From assembly GCA_029959085.1 (NCBI GenBank), contig JARWIR010000050.1, positions 2,790,001 through 2,854,000 on the forward strand: a stretch of 64,000 nt of DNA. The letters are read 5' to 3'. A program made the translations under genes and the position numbers. The notes below the pieces were generated by a model, which worked only from the letters and a program-made list of their open reading frames with translations, was not told where the DNA came from and ran no database searches. This DNA comes from Nemophila menziesii (Eukaryota > Streptophyta > Magnoliopsida > Boraginales > Hydrophyllaceae). Of this stretch, positions 45,751-58,447 are shown in pieces. Positions within the stretch are counted from its first letter, which is position 1. The number at the start of each line of letters is the position of its first letter.

Positions 45751-46569
45751 AATGCCTATTAAAAAACTTATTTAAAAAAAATGCCTACAATAAGATTTTT
45801 TATAGAAAAATGCCCCATCCCAAACTACCTTTATAATTAACAATTAAAAAAAAAAAATAAAAAAAAACAAAACAAAAACTAATAAACACACGTGCGCGTC
45901 CGTGAAATTTTTTTAAAATCGTCATAACTAATTCTAAAAAAATCAAAAAATAAAAAATTTATATATTTGGATATAACAAATTAATATTTACGTCTATGAT
46001 TTTTTTCAAATTTTTTTGATTTTTTGAATTTTTTTGAATTTTTAATTCGCAGAACATGGAATTCCATGTTTGAAACATGGAATTCCATGTTTTGATATAA
46101 GGAATTTGTTTTCCGCAGACACGAAATTCACTGTTTAAAACATGGAATTCCATGTTCTGCGAATTAAAAAATTAAAAAAAATCAAAAAAACCGAATAATT
46201 CAGAAAATTCCGAAAAAAATTATAGACGTAAATATTAATTTGATTTATCCAAATATGATTTTTTTTCGATTTTTCTGATTTTTTTGAATTACTTATGGCG
46301 ATTTTAAAAAAAATTCACGGACGCGCGCTTGTGATGAAATTAGTAGTAGATGGGGGTGGTGGTGGTGGTTGTGGTGGTGGAAGTGGTGATGGTTGTGGTG
46401 GCTGTAGTGGTGGTGATGGTGGTGGTGGTGGAAGTACCCTATTATTTGTTCAATATTTAAAAATAAATATTGTATTAAAAATAAAAAAATATATTTAATA
46501 ATAAGGATAGTATAGGTATAAAAAATATAAAGGGGGGTTTTCTATAATTACTTAATTAAGGAGGCATTT
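45751..46569. repeat. Fold-back repeat family, copy B (uninterrupted)
   Basis: Starts AATGCCTATTAAAAAAC and ends AATTAAGGAGGCATTT. The left arm ACACGTGCGCGTCCGTGAAA mirrors the right arm TTCACGGACGCGCGCTTGTG. The centre holds repeats of the palindrome ACATGGAATTCCATGT (46052-46155). The right arm carries the GGTGGT-rich tract (46353-46432), equal to the CCA tract of copy A reversed. Flanking duplications were not established. Confidence 0.75.
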
Positions 46570-47734
46570 ATCTCTAAATAAGAAAATTAGAGGTTTAAAA
46601 AAATTAAATGCATCATTAAAGATGCATTTATCTCTAATTATCCCTTAATTTAATATTAACTAATTTTATATAGGTAATAATTTTTTATTAATATTCAGAT
46701 GTAAAAAAAATAAATTTGGATATATATTTAAAAATTAAATTTAAAAATTGGCTAAAAAGTTAAATTTAATTTAAAAATTATATTTTAAATTTAAATATGA
46801 TATTTAATTTAATATATTTGACGTCATATTTATTTTATATCATTTATCATTTATATAATTTTAAAACTAATTTTTTTTTTAAATCTCATTAAATAAATAA
46901 ATTATATTACCTATATAATTACATAAAAGATATAAGATAATTTATTAATCACTTAAATCTATACTATTTTAATTTATTTAATCACTCTAATTAATTTATT
47001 TTTTAATCAATTAATTAACTATTTAATTTTCTTAATTCAAAATTAATAAATCTTTCTACTTTACCTGACCTATAAATAAATCTATTTTAATTTTTTATTT
47101 TACCTTTTTTATATTAAATCTGTAACTTGTGTAATTTGACAAAATGTCAAATATGTATACATCTAGCTATATTTGACAAAATTTATACATATTGAGTCTC
47201 TATCTATATATGTGAAAAGTCTTCAAAAACACCATTGGTGTTGCTTTTTAATCTATTTTAACTTTTAGGTCTTCAAATTTAACATTTGAAGACCCCATTG
47301 GTCTTCCTCTAACGTTGAAAGTATATTCTACAACTCAAAATATAAAACTAAAATTAAGCTCATAATGAAATGTGCAAGAGAGTAAAGTGTTTTTTTTCTT
47401 TTGGAACAAAAAAAATGATTTGTCCTTTTTTCCTTTTTAAAATAAACTTTCTTTTCTAAAGAATAATAGATATTTCTAAAGAATAATAGATAGAGAGATA
47501 ATAAGTTTTAAAATATTACAAAGGTTTAGCATATCTCTATAGGCTCTCACAACTTAAAATAATAGCTAAATAGGAAGAACTACGGGTATCTCAATTGTCA
47601 AACAATGTGATAAAAAACTCCTCTTTGGCAACTCAGACAACTGCCTCATTTCTACTCCTAAGAATAAAAGTAAAAGAAGGATTTGACAATTCAGCAAAAT
47701 ATTAAATATTACAGGCAACATTTTTAATTGAATG
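46570..47734. other. Very AT-rich intergenic stretch
   Basis: Long A/T tracts, with no coding or structural element identified. TCTTCAAATTTAACATTTGAAGA (47271-47293) is a near-perfect short inverted repeat. Confidence 0.5.
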
Positions 47735-47950
47735 ACTCGATACGTTTTGTCCTAAAAAAGGGGATTTCATGATCTTTTCGTCGTCATTCTCGATGATATC
47801 ACTACCAAAAGAAAACTCTTAGACCAATTTAGTAGCTTTTAAGATCCTCGTGGCTTCTGCTTCCAAAACTGAATCTGCTTCAATTTTCCAACTTTTTCCT
47901 AATACAAATTCTCCATTAGAATTTCTTACTAGACATGCAATAGCTGCTCA
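47735..47950 (-). pseudogene. LINE RNase H (RVT_3-type) remnant
   Basis: On the minus strand AIACLVRNSNGEFVLGKSWK then ADSVLEAEATRILKATKLV is the first half of a plant LINE-type RNase H, with the acidic helix EAEA. It ends in a stop. An isolated scrap on the strand opposite to the LINE remains that follow. Confidence 0.65.
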
Positions 47951-48289
47951 TTTATCCGAAAAAACAGCATACAATTAATTTAAACTTCTTCGAAAGTGTT
48001 TTTTCATTTATTTTTAAATTTTATATGATTGTCATTGTTATTATTATTTTGAATATTTCAGCTATGGCCGCAAACACAATGAGAGTGTTATTGAACAGAG
48101 AACAACTTGAAGCATTCACTCCTCACATGGACATTCAACAAGAAGATCCTCTTTCCCATATCTTTTTTTCGGTACATGGGTAATCCAGGATTGCTTGTGC
48201 GCAACACGACTAATCCCACGGGGATATACACGCCTCCCCATGTATATTCTCAAGTAAATTAGAAATAGGTTACCCATGTTCAGGGAGGG
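47951..48289. other. Unassigned decayed sequence
   Basis: A short plus-strand frame at 48063-48180 (MAANTMRVLLNREQLEAF) has coding character but no clear family. No other signal. Confidence 0.35.
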
Positions 48290-50480
48290 GTTCGAGCCTT
48301 GTACCTCTTAATTTACACCCGTATCTTTTTGTTGTGTGTATGGAACACCTGTCTATTCTTATTCAGGGACTTTGTGATGGGGGGGGGGATGGTTACCCAT
48401 TCATCTCCATCGTCAGGGTCCCCGATATCCCATATGTTTTTTGCATATGACTTGTTGTTGTTTGCTGAAGCGGAGGAAACCCAAGTCAACCTTATCAAGG
48501 AGATGTTGTGGGTGTTTTACAGTGAGGCTGGATAGACAATAAGCGAGGAGAAGTGCTTGATCTATTTTTCCAGAAATACAACCAATGATAAGGTGGTGGA
48601 GCTAGCGGGAAGAAGTGAATTTACGTTGAGTGACTCGTTAGGGGTGTACACCAAGTCGATCACAGCGGCTACCTCGAGGATATTTATGTCGTGTAACATC
48701 AAAAGTGCTAAACAAACTCCCAAATTGGAAAAGTCAGAATTTGTCATTGGCAAGAAAGGTCACACTAGCACAGTTGGTACTTTTAGCTATTCCTACGTAT
48801 ATAATGCAAATGATGAAACTTCTAGTTCATGTGTGTGAGGATATGATAGTATAATCCGAGACTTCATATGGGGGTCGTCCAACAAGGGGCGGAGGATACA
48901 TTGGCTTCATGGGAGATTTTGTGTCGACCTAAGAAATATGGAGGATTGGGTTTGAATAGTGCAAAGAACTATAATATATCTCTTTTGGCTAAGTTAGGTG
49001 GAAGATCTTGCGAAATGACCTGACCTTGTGGGTAAGAGCATTTAATAGAAGTACTTTAGGTATGGATTTTTTGGGTGGAATGTCAAACCCTCGGACTCTA
49101 GAATGTGTAAGAATGTTTTAGTAGGGCTAGAAGTACTTAGAGGAGGCGTGAGTGAAGTAGTTATTGAGAATGAGAATTTTTATAAATGGAATTTAGAGTC
49201 TTTTGGGATGTTTTCGGTCAAATCGGCTTACAAGAGTCTATCTAGTGGGAGTTTTGTCAAATTTCAATTGGGACCTGATTTGGTCTCTTAAATGCCCGCA
49301 AAAAATAAAAATATTATTGTGGTGCGTTGTGTGGGAGCAGTTACCTATGGATAGTAATCTCATGTTGCAAGGCGTCGTGGAAGACTCTATGTATCGAGGG
49401 TGCGGGTTAGAAGCTAAAATGCCATACACTTGTTCCGAAGGTATAGCAGCTACATCGCGGTAGTAAATAAAATGCCTTGCTAGGTCAGGCGGCTCGGGTG
49501 GGGAACAACCCCGCGTGGATGAAGTCAATGTCGTTGCTGATGCGGCTGCAGCTCGCGCGCCAGGTGGACAGGGGAGAGACGCAAGTTCATGTCTTCAATT
49601 CAGCAGGTATCTTAGCAGGAAAATTCTGTCTTCAATGATCAAGTGCAGCAGGAGAACTCTTATAGAGATAATGACCCACTGCATCGAAATATTGGTCAAC
49701 ATAATGTTGCATTAGAAGCCCACGTGGCATAAATTGAACTTGAGGCTGCAATTGAGTGGTGGAATAAGATGATGTCTTGCAAATAAATGCTAAATGGAAT
49801 TGGAAAGAGGTATATTGTAGCGGCACTTATTTGGCACATTTGGGTTGATAGGAGCACGATAGTTTTTGATCAATCCGCAAGAAAGAAATCAGTTAGTGAA
49901 ATAGGTGTTATTGTTTGAAATGTGACTAGCGATTATGAGCGTGCTTGGGGACTCGAAAGAGACAGAGGTTTAATCATATCGGCCAAGAATGTTCTTGTCA
50001 AGTGGGTTAAACAAGATAGTGAGATTAAGTTGAATGTTGATGGATCTTTTGATGCAACTAAATCCTTGACGGGTGTTAGGGGGACTTTTTCGCAATAATA
50101 AAGAAGATTAGGTAGATGGGTTTGCAGGGTCTTGTGTTGCACAAACACCTTTTAAGCGGAGCTCCTTGCACTACATTTTGGGTTGCACATGGCGGTATCT
50201 CGAAGGATATAATTCCCTAATCATTGAAACTGACTCGAGTTAGTTGCACGCGCTAGTGAAGGGCAGTGTGAACTTGAGAGGAGTGTCGAATAATTCATAA
50301 GTGCATGCCAGGATATTCTGGCTTCTAGAGAGCAATGTGACTGATATGGGGATTCCGGGAAGCTGACAATTGTGCGGATTGAATGGCCAGGTTTGGCGCG
50401 GGTAGTGTTGAGGGACCAGTTCCTTATAGGGACCCACCAGATGGCTTATGACATCTGTTAGCGAGAGATCGGTATAGTTG
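48290..50480 (+). pseudogene. Old LINE ORF2 relic (RT, zinc module, RNase H), relative of LINE copy 2
   Basis: Readable scraps in all three frames follow ORF2 order: HPYLFVVCMEHLSILIQGLC, then MFFAYDLLLFAEAEETQVNL where FADD has become FAYD, CLIYFSRNT, ELAGRSEFTLSDSLG, SFGMFSVKSAYKSL, CPQKIKILLWCVVWEQLP, and the RNase H pieces KLNVDGSF, ELLALHFGLHMAV and ETDSS. Many parallel the text of LINE copy 2, including an alanine-rich patch (49505-49570) where copy 2 has its own. There are numerous stops and frameshifts. The 5' half is absent and no poly-A or duplication was recognised. Confidence 0.85.
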
Positions 50481-50689
50481 GGCTGTATCGAGAACGGTTT
50501 TAACTAGTCAATACATTACAAGAAAGTTTCACTTCCTGATCATTTGATATTTTAGAAGTGTTTTTGTTTTGTCTTTTCTTAAAGATGTCCACAAATTACA
50601 AATAATTACAGCGTGGCAAATGATAATTAAGTTTACAAGCTTAATAATATTCAAAAATACTGAGGTAGTCGAATGACCTTTATAAAGGG
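50481..50689. other. LINE relic tail or flank
   Basis: No distinct feature. Confidence 0.4.
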
Positions 50690-51115
50690 GATTAATTATT
50701 AAAGGATAGGAAAAGATAGTATATTAAAGGAAAGGAGAGGAGAGTATTAATCTTGTTTGGATTGAGTAGAAAATGAGAGGAAAATATTAGTAAAGGATTA
50801 TTTGAATGTTGTGTTTGGATTGTATAAGTAAAGGAAAGGAAGGGATTATTTTATAACTAAATTACTTTTATACCCCTAATAAAATATATTTTAAATAAAA
50901 CATAAGGGTAATAAAGATATTTTACTATTAAAGCTAATCCCTTCCTTCTAATGACTCCAAATTGGAGGGATATGATATAAATGATTAGAAGGTATAAGTT
51001 TAATCCTTTAATAACTTATCCCTTCAAAAATTTATAATACAAACAAAGGAAGGATAACTATTATCCTTTATAATCCCTTTCCTTCTCTTCTAATCCCTCA
51101 ATCCAAACATACTTT
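50690..51115. mobile_element. Fold-back MITE with CAATCCAAACA arms
   Basis: TGTTTGGATTG (50748 and 50811 regions) and CAATCCAAACAT (51101 region) face each other. AAAGGAAAGGAAGGGATTA on the left mirrors TAATCCCTTTCCTTCTCTT on the right. No coding capacity. The exact ends and duplication are not fixed. Confidence 0.6.
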
Positions 51116-53079
<1,964 letters not shown>

Positions 53080-56000
53080 ATGGCGACTAGAGACTTCCAT
53101 GCTTTACCAATTATACCACTCACAGACCATAAGGCGCACAAACTTGGGGGCAAGATTAGCTGAAAGCATGAAGGAGTAGAAAGATATTTTGCTTCGAGTT
53201 GTAGGAGACTCATCTGTATATGCTGTACAGATGAGGAAATTCATTGAAGAACGTTGTGGAATACAAGGAAACTACAGGCTATCTGACGTGAAGAACAACA
53301 TGTTCAAACTTGAAATTTTCAACGACAGAGAGTTTAAGAGGGTTTGGGAAATGAGGCCAAGTATATATCAAAAGATGCACATTAGTATGACGATGTGGCC
53401 ACAGGCGATGGAGTTCAAAGACCTGGCAACTGACTACTCCTCTATTTGGGTTCAAATTAGAGGTTTAGCCTTCAAACAAAATAACTTAACCACTAATTAA
53501 GGCGCTGGACAAATGCTTCATAAGGATCGAGGCTGTAGACTTCCCAACAAACATGAACTGTGACATCAAAATTCTACGTTTTAGGGCCAGAATCAACATC
53601 AAATATCCACTCCCTCCAGGAACATACTTTTACCACGAGGAAGGAGCAGCTTGGGTGATCTTTCAGTACGAGAACACAAGCTCCTGGTGCTTCAGGTGTG
53701 GGAAAATTGGGCACCAATATGGTGATTGCCCAATTAAGCAAATAAAGCAGGTAGAAGACATAGATAAGAGAAGGAAAGTTTCATGGAGCATCGATAACGT
53801 GGCCAAATTTCCTCCTTTCAACCCCATCTATGGACTTCATGTGAACATTAATGGTGAATTTGTTATTTTCCAATATAATGATAAGATTGCCAATATTGCA
53901 GGTCAAACATACAAAGGAGCTGTTATGAACACTGGAATCCAAATCAACGAAGGTGGTGGAAACAATTTGAGCAAAGCTAATTACAACAACAAGGGAAGTA
54001 CAAGTAAGGTAGGAAACCAAAAAACTGCGAGAGAAGAGAAAGAGGATCATGAATGGGAGGCGTGGAACAGGCAAATGCATGACCTTAGAAATGAGTTACA
54101 CGAATCCACCTAGAAAATTGAAGCTTTTAAAAGGACTCATGGCATAACTGATGATGACGAGGAGAACAATGAAGGAAATATAAGAGCAGCTCTCATGTAT
54201 TTTGAAGAAGACAATGAAAAAAATCAAAGGCAAGCAGGTGATGAACAAAAGTGATACCACAGACCCAAGCATGGAGACTTCGTCCAACATTCAACAGAAT
54301 ATAAAAAGAAGAAGATAAGGAAGGGCTGGAGGGGCTAATGCAGGCAATACAGTGGTGATGTCTCCTCATTTGTGATAGATTTATGTTAGGATGAGATATC
54401 ATTTTTAGTGATTTAGAAGTCATAATAGTCATTTTTCTTGAGAAATAGTGCACTTTCCTATTTTGAGTCTTTATTTAATAAACTAATATTTTTAGAGCAT
54501 ATTGGGTTTAATTATTTATTTAGTGTGGAGCTTTAAATATAATTATGGAGATTAATTAGAGTCCAAGTCAAAGACTACAAGATATGGAAAGAGATAAGCA
54601 TGGAAATTGGAGATAAGGAAACAAAAGCTAAAAACATGGAAAATGAAAAGCTGCCTTAATCCTGAATTTCTGCACCTACGACCACAAATCAGCTTATATC
54701 TCAAAATAGGTATGGAATTTGGAGAAATGGTCAAGAGCAAAGTTGAAGATCTTTCCGAGACGATGAATTTGGTGTACTCATACACGTCAAACAAATAAGT
54801 ATTGAAGCTGCTAGGACAAAAAGAAAACTGGCCTGATTTCATGTTTTAGGGTTACGAATTTGAGTTGGGCTTGGAGTCCACTACTTACCTTCTCCTTCAA
54901 GAAAACGAATTAGGTATTCTAAACACCTATAAATACACCCTTATATCACTTGTAAATCATCCTTGCCTCATAGTAATTAGTTCTTAAGGTTTTATTCTTC
55001 CAAGTTATTGTAGAGAGCAAGATGATGTCTTTTATTATTTCTTTTAGTTTATTTCCTTCAGGTATGAACTAAACTCCCCATAGCTTGGGTTTTTCATCAT
55101 GTATAATCTATGAATTATATTTTCTTTCTATCTAAGTTTCTTTGGGAATTACATGTTTTAATCTGATATTAGCTTCTTGCCTTTATATTTGTTTATGTGT
55201 TTTGATTTATTTCCTGTCCTAGAACTGATCACTTTAGGCTTTCTTAATAGTAATTAGATGATCACCTTAGCTGGGTGTCTAATTATTGAACCACCACATA
55301 ACGTCTAGTGTCGATATTAGTCCTGACAACACTGATTCTAACTAGATAGTCATTAGGGTATGAATTAATCACTATCACCATGTATGGAAATTGATTGCTT
55401 AGGGCCTTGGTAGCGCTTGATAACCCTATTTGAACCAGCCTCGTGGTGTGTCCGTAGCCCCCTTAGTCGCTCTCAAGGTCTAAGGTATGGGAATTTAGAA
55501 TCTTGACTAAGTATTCAAGAGCTAATTATCTCCCTTATTAACTAGATTTAATAGAAATCATTAGAAGGATTAGTGCATACTAGCAAAACCTAAGCTATAC
55601 TTCTCATCTCATATTTCTTCATATTTAATTTACTGTCTTTATTTTCCTTAGTTTAATTCTTAATTTCGAAGTTATTCTCTATTTATTTTCTTGTCTTTTA
55701 ATTAATTACTTCTTATTCGTTATTTCTACCCGTTCGTATAACACACTAAGTCCCTGAGAACGAACTTTCTTATCATTTAAAACTTGCTTACGTCTTGTAA
55801 TACTTGCAGTACTGTGCCTGTCTAGGGTGAGAGTGCGTTGTTTTCTGACTTATTATTTATCTATTTTTATCACACCCTAGGCGACACCAAGTGGTGAACT
55901 CGAAAATAGCAGGCAACTTTAAAAAACTTAGGGTTATAGATTCAATAGATTCTATTGAGAATTTTGTAAACAAGAATAAGTTTAGTATCCTTGAAAATGA

Positions 56001-56280
56001 GAGGGAAGGCGAGGATAGTGTAGTGTTTGTAAAAGAGATTAGGAATGAATCTGATAACATGTCCAAAATGGTGGATGAGTATGACTCACAGTTTGAACCT
56101 GAGGAGGAGAAAGGTGGTAGTTATGAAAATAGTGAGAACTACTTCGAGAAGGACTATGAAGGTGGAGGTGATGACCATGATATGAATTTCCAGTATGAAG
56201 ATGCAGAGGAGGATGAAAATGAGTTTGGTGAAGACAACAATGGAGGCGGCAACTCCAAAAAAGCCGCAAAGTACAAATGA
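53080..56280 (+). pseudogene. LINE copy 3 ORF1, split by a solo LTR
   Basis: From ATG 53080 (MATRDFHALPIIPLTDHKA). A frameshift near 53155 and a stop near 53180 precede the DUF4283 part (NYRLSDVKNNMFKLEIFNDR, SSIWVQIRGLAF). A frameshift near 53500 follows, then GTYFYHEEGAAWVIFQYEN and the knuckle CFRCGKIGHQYGDC (53697-53738). TAG at 54111-54113 and further damage lie before the solo LTR at 54356. After it the frame resumes as a glutamate/asparagine-rich tail (55891-56280). The stop TGA overlaps the ORF2 ATG as ATGA at 56277-56280. RNA-binding role as for the other LINE ORF1 proteins; not functional. Confidence 0.85.
54356..55889 (+). repeat. Solo LTR, relative of the gag-only Athila-like family
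   Basis: 1534 bases, TGATGTCTCCTCATTTGTGA to GGCGACACCA, with the duplication AGTGG (54351-54355 and 55890-55894). The first 25 bases match the U3 start of the element at 11979-20098. The internal part was lost by LTR recombination. Confidence 0.92.
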
Positions 56281-56485
56281 CTACGATATTTTGGAATGTT
56301 CAGGGAATTCGAGCGCCCTTAACATTATCCAGAATAAGCTCGATGATAGCGCAATTTCGTCCTGGTGTGGTGGCTTTCTGTGAAACTATGTTGCGAGAGG
56401 TGGACTCTCGTGAAGTGTTGGCTCAGTTTGTTTTTGATAATTCCTTTTTTGTGGATCCTGTTGGAGTTTCTTTTCACTCTGGGGG
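56277..56485 (+). pseudogene. LINE copy 3 ORF2, start of the endonuclease domain, cut by an LTR insertion
   Basis: MTTIFWNVQGIRAP is the usual L1 endonuclease start, followed by GVVAFCETML with the catalytic glutamate (CET, like LET/QET). The frame is open until the LTR begins at 56486. The rest lies outside the window. Confidence 0.85.
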
Positions 56486-58447
56486 TGGTGGGTCCTAGGG
56501 TGTTATAAAATTAAGTGCAAAATTAAAGGAACCACTTAACCGCAAGTGTACGGTTGTCCCAAGTAATATATGATAATCAAGTTCGTTCTCTGGGACATAT
56601 TAGGTTCAACCCAAATATTAATCAAATAGTAAGAATAATTGCTAAACAGAAAATAAAAGATAATAATTTTTGTTTGGTTTTTGTAAATTAAAATTGCAAA
56701 TAAAATAAAGACCAAAAATTAAATTAACAGAAAGGAAATAAAGCAAATAAACGACTAACTTCAGATAAAAGAGATACTTGAGTCTTGCAAGGAATCCACT
56801 TAATCAATATAATCTATGTTATGTCTAAGGGCAGAATTGGAATTATAATATTAGTCGGGACTCTAATATCTCCTAGCCCCCTGTCGGGTGGACCTAGAAG
56901 CTATCCTAAAGTATCATAAACACCTGTATGGTCGAATATGTCTCTTCGGATGATATGATTTTACCTCTTTAACTATGTAACTAGTTAAGCCTGTCGGTCA
57001 ATAACGGACATTACACGGGTATTACCTAGATCTGTATTCAAACCCCCCTATCGGATGATCACTTCACCACTAAAGTGAATAGCCCAAATACTAACAGCTA
57101 ATTCTAGTTGCGCGGAAAAGAATTAATAATGAAAACAAAGTAATAACCAATATATAAAACTCAATCCTATTTAAATCTAAACAATCCCAAATTCAAAACA
57201 TAGATTAATTAATTAAGGTTCATCCCTTTTATGCGATTCTCAAGTATAAAGAAATTTAGCTCATAATGAAATTAAAGACTAACATAAAATAAAAAGAATT
57301 CATGTTCAATTACAAGAAAGAAATAAATAACCTAAAGGGTTGAATGACTATTGTTGGAAGAACAGAACTCCTCCAGCTTCTAGCTTCTTCTCTCCTTCGT
57401 GCTCTGACTTGAAAACCTTAAGCCTCTTGTTTAATTCTCTGAAGTGTGTGAAAGTAGGAGGTTAAGGGGTGTATTTATAGGTGTTGGAGGACCCTAGGTC
57501 GCATTTGCTTGGAGTGGAAGACAAGTCAAAGACTCTTAAATTCGTAACCCTAAATTCTAGGAAAGGTAAGATTTTGCTGCTGATTTGATTTGGTCATATC
57601 TTTTTCAATACTTATCCGTTTGAGAAGTTCGAATATATGAAACTGCTTGTTTTGGAAAGATATTTCTATTGGTGCAGACCACTCGTCCAGAATCCTAGCC
57701 AATCTTTAATTATGATTTAATCTTTAAAACGTGGCTGGAATTTCAGATTCACAAGGCAACTTTATCTTTTCCTTCTTTGAATATATCTTGAGTAATGCTG
57801 GATATCACCCCAAATGCATCACCTTTTTATCGCCTCCTAGGTGGATTATAAATGGACCAATCATATATTTTCTCTTTCCTGATTTATCATTTTCTCTCTC
57901 TTATATGATTGGTCCACATAGGAGGCGATAAAAAGGTGATGCGATTTGGGGTGATATCTAGCATTACTCATATATCTTTCCTAAATCTTCTTATTTCCAT
58001 GTAAATCTTCTTTCCTTTAATCCTTCATCTTGACTTGGTCTCTAAGTAATTACCATTTCTCTTTTAAAGCTTCACATTAAATAAATAATTAAACCGCATA
58101 TGCTTAAAAAGAATAAATCAATAAATCAAGAAAACGAAATAGGAAAGTGCACTCTAAAAATAGAAACTCGAGTAAAAATCATTTTCTAACACTCTAAAAT
58201 ACACTAAGACTTTATTCTCACTTCTTCTCCTTGGATTGGTCTTTCATGAAATTCAAGAACCAATTAACTTTGCATTAAAAAATAGTAAAAATTAGGCACA
58301 AAAGCTCAGATTCTGCAAATAGTTAATTTCCAAGGGGAGAAAGTGTAATATGATCAAATAAGCCTAAAAGTCTATCAAACAAGTCATTTATTCACCTAAA
58401 AGGATGTCTCCAAGGGGCTAATAATTAGAACAAATCGGGAGACATCA
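56486..58447 (-). repeat. 3' LTR of the second Athila-like element, containing a MITE
   Basis: 1962 bases; 1773 without the MITE and its duplication, close to the 1722-base solo LTR of the same family. The hairpin GATGTCTCC (58403-58411) with GGAGACATC (58438-58446) sits at the U3 start. Confidence 0.9.
57790..57969. mobile_element. 180-bp MULE-type MITE with long inverted ends
   Basis: GAGTAATGCTGGATATCACC at the left mirrors GGTGATATCTAGCATTACTC at the right, and the match continues for some 70 bases with few changes. The 9-bp duplication ATATATCTT (57781-57789 and 57970-57978) is perfect. The short loop is AT-rich. Confidence 0.93.

Larger units (their letters stand above)
53080..56485 (+). 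mobile_element. LINE copy 3, interrupted by a solo LTR and an Athila-like element; continues past the window
   Basis: ORF1 with DUF4283 and a zinc knuckle, then the first 70 codons of ORF2. The reading frame resumes after the solo LTR. ORF2 is cut at 56485 by the LTR element that runs out of the window, so the LINE 3' part must lie beyond 64000. Confidence 0.88.

Noticed and set aside
46295..46498. Glycine-rich plus-strand frame
   Set aside because: Translation of the GGT-rich arm of fold-back copy B.
48260..48310. GGTTCGAGCC resembling a Pol III B box (possible SINE)
   Set aside because: No convincing A box at the right distance, no poly-A end and no target duplication.
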